Part shown: piece after piece, positions 60,932 through 64,000 of the stretch
How the letters are laid out: each line of letters begins with the position of its first letter
Numbering within the stretch: the first letter of the stretch is position 1
Origin: an uncultured Hyphomicrobiales bacterium
GTDB lineage: Bacteria > Pseudomonadota > Alphaproteobacteria > Rhizobiales > Xanthobacteraceae
Direction of reading: 5' to 3'
NCBI GenBank assembly: GCA_903885555.1
Contig: CAISIV010000018.1
Location: 49,049-113,048 of the forward strand
DNA: 64,000 nucleotides
Notes under the pieces: model-generated
The model's database searches: none
What the model was told of the DNA's origin: nothing
The model's input: only the letters and a program-made list of their open reading frames with translations
Position numbers and translations under genes: made by a program

Positions 60932-62122
60932 ATGGAACTGCCCCTCTCCGACTTCCGCCGCATGGCGGTCGAGGAATTCGATACCTCAAAGCTGCTGGCG
61001 CACGCCGCCAAGCAGGCAGCCGATCGCAACTACAAGGGCTTCCCGATCGTCGACGTTGATTCGCATCACTACGAAAGCGAAGCGATCGACGAGATTCTCG
61101 AATACATGGACGATCCGGTGCTGCAACAACTGGCGCGCAGCGCGCGACAGGCCAGCGCCAAGAGCGTCGGCGTACTGCCGTCGGGCGTCGGCTATCAGGA
61201 CATGGGCGGCCGCGTCATGCGCTATTCGACGCGCGGCATGGAGAAGACTCCCGCCGGGACCCAACGCGACATCTCGCTGGCGCGGCGCTGGATGGACGCC
61301 ATCGGCATCAATATCGCGGTGATGTTTCCGACGCCGATGCTGCAGCTCGGCCTGCATCCGCAGGTCGAGGTCGAGGTCGCCCTGGCGCGCGCCTATAACC
61401 GCTGGCTCTGCGAACGCGTGCTGGCGCACGAGCAGCGCATCCGCTCGATGCTGTACCTGCCGTTCAACGACTCCGAAGCGTCGTACAAGATGGTGCAGGA
61501 ATTCGGCGGCAAGCCGGGCGTGGTCGGCTTCATGGTGACGTCGGCGCGCTACCGGCCAGTGCATCACAATTCCTACATGAAGACCTACGCGCTGATGGAA
61601 GAGATGAACCTGCCGCTGGCGTTCCACGCCGGCTACAACTGGGAAGACCGCACCGTCGGCCTGATGAACCAGTTCATCTCGGTGCACGCGCTCGGCTTCG
61701 TGTTCTACAACATGGTTCATCTCGCCAACTGGGTGATGAACGGCATTCCGGAGCGGTTCCCCAAGCTGAAAGTGCTGTGGGTCGAAAGCGGGCTCGCCTG
61801 GGTTCCCTTCATGATGCAGCGCTTCGACAACGAATACATGATGCGCTCGTCGGAAGCCCCCGCGCTCAAAAAGATGCCGAGCGACTACATGCGCGACATG
61901 TTCTACTCGTCGCAGCCGATGGAAATGACCGACATGGCGATGCTGGAGCAGACCTTTCGCATGCTCAAAGCCGATACTCAGCTGCTTTATTCATCGGATT
62001 ATCCGCACTGGGACTTCGACCTGCCCTCGACGATCTACGACCTGCCGTTCCTCGATGAACAGGCCAAGCGCAATATCCTTGGCGGTAATGCGATGCGCGT
62101 GTTTAATATGACCCTGCCATAA
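60932..62122 (+). CDS. Amidohydrolase family protein (amidohydrolase-2, ACMSD-like)
   Basis: A 396-residue TIM-barrel metal enzyme. Metal site: D-x-H-x-x-E type VDVDSHHYESE near residues 40-50, His in LAFHAGYNW near 229-237, His in FYNMVHLANW near 258-267, and terminal YSSDYPHWDFD near 352-362. The N-terminal 35 residues are an extra helical segment compared with ACMSD. It follows the 81-residue protein by 3 bases. Expected to hydrolyse or decarboxylate an organic acid; coupling to a Rieske protein is unusual. Confidence 0.88.
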   Translation: MELPLSDFRRMAVEEFDTSKLLAHAAKQAADRNYKGFPIVDVDSHHYESEAIDEILEYMDDPVLQQLARSARQASAKSVGVLPSGVGYQDMGGRVMRYSTRGMEKTPAGTQRDISLARRWMDAIGINIAVMFPTPMLQLGLHPQVEVEVALARAYNRWLCERVLAHEQRIRSMLYLPFNDSEASYKMVQEFGGKPGVVGFMVTSARYRPVHHNSYMKTYALMEEMNLPLAFHAGYNWEDRTVGLMNQFISVHALGFVFYNMVHLANWVMNGIPERFPKLKVLWVESGLAWVPFMMQRFDNEYMMRSSEAPALKKMPSDYMRDMFYSSQPMEMTDMAMLEQTFRMLKADTQLLYSSDYPHWDFDLPSTIYDLPFLDEQAKRNILGGNAMRVFNMTLP

Positions 62123-62144
62123 GCGCCGCCACCAAGAGCGGCGC
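62123..62144 (+). promoter_or_regulatory. Intercistronic hairpin before the second Bug receptor
   Basis: GCGCCGC (62123-62129) and GCGGCGC (62138-62144) form a 7-base stem with an 8-base loop. No U-tract follows; it lies just before the GGGAGGG ribosome binding site of the receptor gene. Confidence 0.5.
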
Positions 62145-62156
62145 AGGGAGGGCTTC

Positions 62157-63134
62157 GTGCGTATCGTTCTTGCTCAGATTCTTGCTCTGATTTCGGCGCT
62201 TTTGTTGGCTTCGGGCGCGTTTGCGCAAGGCGCGGCGGACTACCCCAATCGGCCAATTCGGCTGGTCGTCTGCGTGCCGCCCGGCGGCGGCGTCGACACC
62301 GTGGCGCGCATTGTCGCAGAAGGCCTGCAGCGCAAACTCGGCCAGCCGGTGATCGTGGAAAACCGCGGCGGCGTTGCCGGCAATCTCGGCACCGAGGTCG
62401 TGTTCAACGCAGAACCCGACGGCTACACGTTGCTGGCGGCGCAGCCGGCGCCGCTCACCATCAATCCGCTGCTATACAAGAAATTGAACTTCGATCCGAC
62501 GCAGCTCGTACCGGTCACGATCATGACCACGGTCGACAATGTCCTGCTGGTGCGGAAGGATTTCCCCGCACAGACGCCGCAGGAATTCATCCAATACGTC
62601 AAGAACAGTCCCGGCGCGGTCAACTACGCCTCGCAGGGTATCGGCACCACCTCGCATCTGAGTGGCGCCTTGTTCGAGACCATGACCGGCTCCAAGCTGG
62701 TGCATGTGCCGTACAAAGGCACGTCGCCGGCGCTCAACGACATCATCGCCAGCCACGTCGACATCATTTTCATGGAACTGGCCTCGGCGATCAAACTGCA
62801 CGAATCCGGCTTTGCCCGTATTCTCGCGGTGGCGACCACCAAGCGCATTGCGAGCCTGCCGAATATTCCGACGCTCGATGAGTCCGGTGTGAAAGGCTTT
62901 GAGTCCAGCACCTGGAACGCCATCGCGGCGCCGCCGAAGACGCCGGACGCGATCGTGCAAAAGCTCAACAAGGCGATCGTCGAGGTGCTCAACAGCCCCG
63001 AAGCGGCCGAGCATTTCACCAAGCTCAATTTGCGTGCTTCGAGAAGTACGCCGGAAGAAGCCGCCGCTTTCATCAAGCACGAGACCGAAGTCTGGGGCGG
63101 CGTCATCAAGGCCGCCGGGGTTCAGGCGAACTAG
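62157..63134 (+). CDS. Bug/TctC-family periplasmic solute-binding receptor, second copy
   Basis: A 325-residue receptor with signal peptide 1-23 (LAQILALISALLLASGAFAQ), then DYPNRPIRLVVCVPPGGGVD near 27-46 and NRGGVAGNLGTEVVF near 70-84. GTG 62157 follows GGGAGGG at good spacing. It is 34 bases after the amidohydrolase and probably cotranscribed, so it likely delivers that pathway's carboxylate substrate. TctA/TctB permease genes are again absent. Confidence 0.9.
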   Translation: MRIVLAQILALISALLLASGAFAQGAADYPNRPIRLVVCVPPGGGVDTVARIVAEGLQRKLGQPVIVENRGGVAGNLGTEVVFNAEPDGYTLLAAQPAPLTINPLLYKKLNFDPTQLVPVTIMTTVDNVLLVRKDFPAQTPQEFIQYVKNSPGAVNYASQGIGTTSHLSGALFETMTGSKLVHVPYKGTSPALNDIIASHVDIIFMELASAIKLHESGFARILAVATTKRIASLPNIPTLDESGVKGFESSTWNAIAAPPKTPDAIVQKLNKAIVEVLNSPEAAEHFTKLNLRASRSTPEEAAAFIKHETEVWGGVIKAAGVQAN

Positions 63135-63140
63135 TCTCAT

Positions 63141-63253
63141 CCCTCCCCCGCAGGGGGAGGGTGGCGAACGCAGTGAGCCGGGTGGGGGCGTACTCACTCG
63201 TGGCAATACCCCACCCCGGCGCTACGCGCCGACCCTCCCCGTTCAGGGGAGGG
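63141..63253. repeat. Intergenic palindromic repeat, second copy
   Basis: Arms 63141-63188 and 63209-63253 are imperfect reverse complements: CCCTCCCCC...GGGGGAGGG outer parts with their own small hairpins, and CCGGGTGGGGG / CCCCACCCCGG inner parts. Same class as 17691-17786. It fills the gap between the Bug receptor stop and the convergent SRPBCC stop and could act as a two-way terminator-like structure. Confidence 0.7.
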
Positions 63254-63254
63254 A

Positions 63255-63692
63255 TTAAGACGGCGCCATGAACTTCCGGAGCGCGGCGAGCCACACCGCA
63301 AATCCCTTGTTCTCGAACTGATCGATCATCCGCTCGTAGTCCGGCGTGGCGCAATCGAAGGTCGCCCACCACTCGACGAAAGCCTTGCCGCTATCGACTA
63401 CCGGCGTGATGCGGATCGTCGCCGCGTAATTTCGCACCGGAAACGGCGGCTCGCTGGCGAAAGCGTAACTGTAGGAACGATCGATGTCGGAATGCGCCAG
63501 CAGGATTTGCCGGAGCGTTTTGTCGCCGACGATGACGCGGCGGACGCTGCCGACCTGATCGCCTTTGCGGCCGTCTTCGATCGTGGTCTCGGAAACAACG
63601 CCGGCCCAGGCGTAATGATCGAACGGCCGGATCACCGACCAGACTTTGCCGGCGGCATGATCGAGCACGGTGCTGTAATAGGCCTTGGCCAT
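63255..63692 (-). CDS. SRPBCC-family protein (polyketide cyclase/START-like)
   Basis: A 145-residue protein of the START/Bet v1-like fold that encloses hydrophobic ligands. It begins MAKAYYSTVLDHAAGKVWSV and has IRPFDHYAWAG near 21-31, EDGRKGDQVGSVRRV near 39-53 and ITPVVDSGKAFVEWWATFD near 99-117, typical of polyketide-cyclase-2 domains. ATG 63692 is chosen: the in-frame sequence upstream to 63899 contains a tandem repeat and no family similarity. The role may be binding or transport of an aromatic or lipid molecule; it is unknown. Confidence 0.85.
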   Translation of the reverse strand: MAKAYYSTVLDHAAGKVWSVIRPFDHYAWAGVVSETTIEDGRKGDQVGSVRRVIVGDKTLRQILLAHSDIDRSYSYAFASEPPFPVRNYAATIRITPVVDSGKAFVEWWATFDCATPDYERMIDQFENKGFAVWLAALRKFMAPS

Positions 63693-64000
63693 TGTTGATG
63701 TCCCGCATGTGAGGAGGTTGCCGCTGTGTGGGCGCACCGCGCGGTTCCAGCCACCCGATTCCTGCAGACAAGCATCGTCAAGACATGCGTCATCAAGACA
63801 TGCGTCATCGCCCGTATTCTTTACCGGCCCCGGGCAGGCCGTATTCCAAATTCGCCTTTCCGCCTTCGCCCTTTGGGCTTCGGCGGACGAGCCTTCCATC
63901 GCCCTCCAAGAACGAGGGCGCGCGGAACGCCGGGGCCACGACGACCCCGCAGCCTCGTGAGAGAGTTGAGTTTGTTCTCACGAGCATAGTCACCACGAAG
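63693..64000. other. Right-edge non-coding region with short tandem repeat and hairpin
   Basis: No supported gene. It contains three imperfect copies of a 15-base unit (GACATGCGTCATCAA type) at 63767-63810 and an imperfect 27-base palindrome at 63860-63886 (CCGCC...GGCGG ends around CCCTTTGGG). The region should include the promoter of the SRPBCC gene; the rest to base 64000 gave no recognisable RNA gene or open frame. Confidence 0.5.

Noticed and set aside
63767-63810. CRISPR-like repeats at the right edge
   Set aside because: Units are 15 bases, directly abutting with no spacers and only three copies; no cas genes.

Overview
The window is GC-rich, densely coded DNA with many 4-base ATGA overlaps and GTG/TTG starts. 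Its gene content (twin LIV-type ABC systems, Bug/TctC receptors without permeases, Cox-type molybdenum hydroxylase genes, CC0125-like lipoprotein, Rhizobiales-type palindromic repeats) suggests an alphaproteobacterium of the Hyphomicrobiales, near Bradyrhizobium, Rhodopseudomonas or Pseudolabrys. That placement is inference from family resemblance. No rRNA, tRNA, insertion sequence, phage gene or CRISPR array was seen.

Layout. 1-1103: a phosphate pair (DUF47/PhoU-like protein and a PiT transporter cut by the left edge). 1361-6824: an LLM flavin oxidoreductase facing a minus-strand operon of a Tat-exported thiamine-diphosphate enzyme, a c-type cytochrome, a MAPEG protein and an FAD hydroxylase. 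7000-9953: an L,D-transpeptidase, a carboxymuconolactone-decarboxylase-like protein and a divergent FAD monooxygenase. 10120-20971: an ECF sigma factor, a one-helix probable anti-sigma protein, a CnrX/Spy-like periplasmic sensor, then a NodT outer-membrane channel, an adaptor and two RND pumps (MdtABC-like). 20972-25621: a five-gene LIV-type ABC importer. 25805-27649: an SDR and a fatty-acid desaturase. 27836-32248: a tightly coupled catabolic operon (DUF1932 dehydrogenase, PaaG-like isomerase, ACMSD-like amidohydrolase, VOC dioxygenase-like protein, aspartate-dehydrogenase-like protein). 32326-37456: small secreted protein, amine oxidase, a 30-residue membrane peptide, a diguanylate cyclase, a Bug receptor and a 2OG-Fe(II) oxygenase.

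37628-43561: a molybdenum hydroxylase operon with two different large subunits but one FAD and one Fe-S subunit. 43709-47551: a TRAP transporter and a LigI-like amidohydrolase, closed by a convergent MarR gene. 48106-52750: a second LIV-type importer with fused permeases. 52997-54707: an alpha/beta hydrolase and an SDR lacking the usual catalytic residues. 54879-57458: a SsuABC/TauABC-type importer. 57542-57991: an AT-richer lipoprotein gene. 58023-59645: a cyclase-family hydrolase and a TauE/SafE permease. 59743-62122: a MarR regulator divergent from a Rieske protein, an unknown 81-residue protein and an amidohydrolase, followed by a second Bug receptor and an SRPBCC protein.

Taken together this is an uptake-and-degradation region for aromatic or other organic acids: six solute receptors of four classes alternate with oxygenases, hydratases, amidohydrolases and dehydrogenases. 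Regulatory signals include a perfect MarR-type palindrome, a 13-base motif repeated in front of three catabolic loci, and strong intercistronic hairpins placed between receptor and permease genes in three separate transporter operons.
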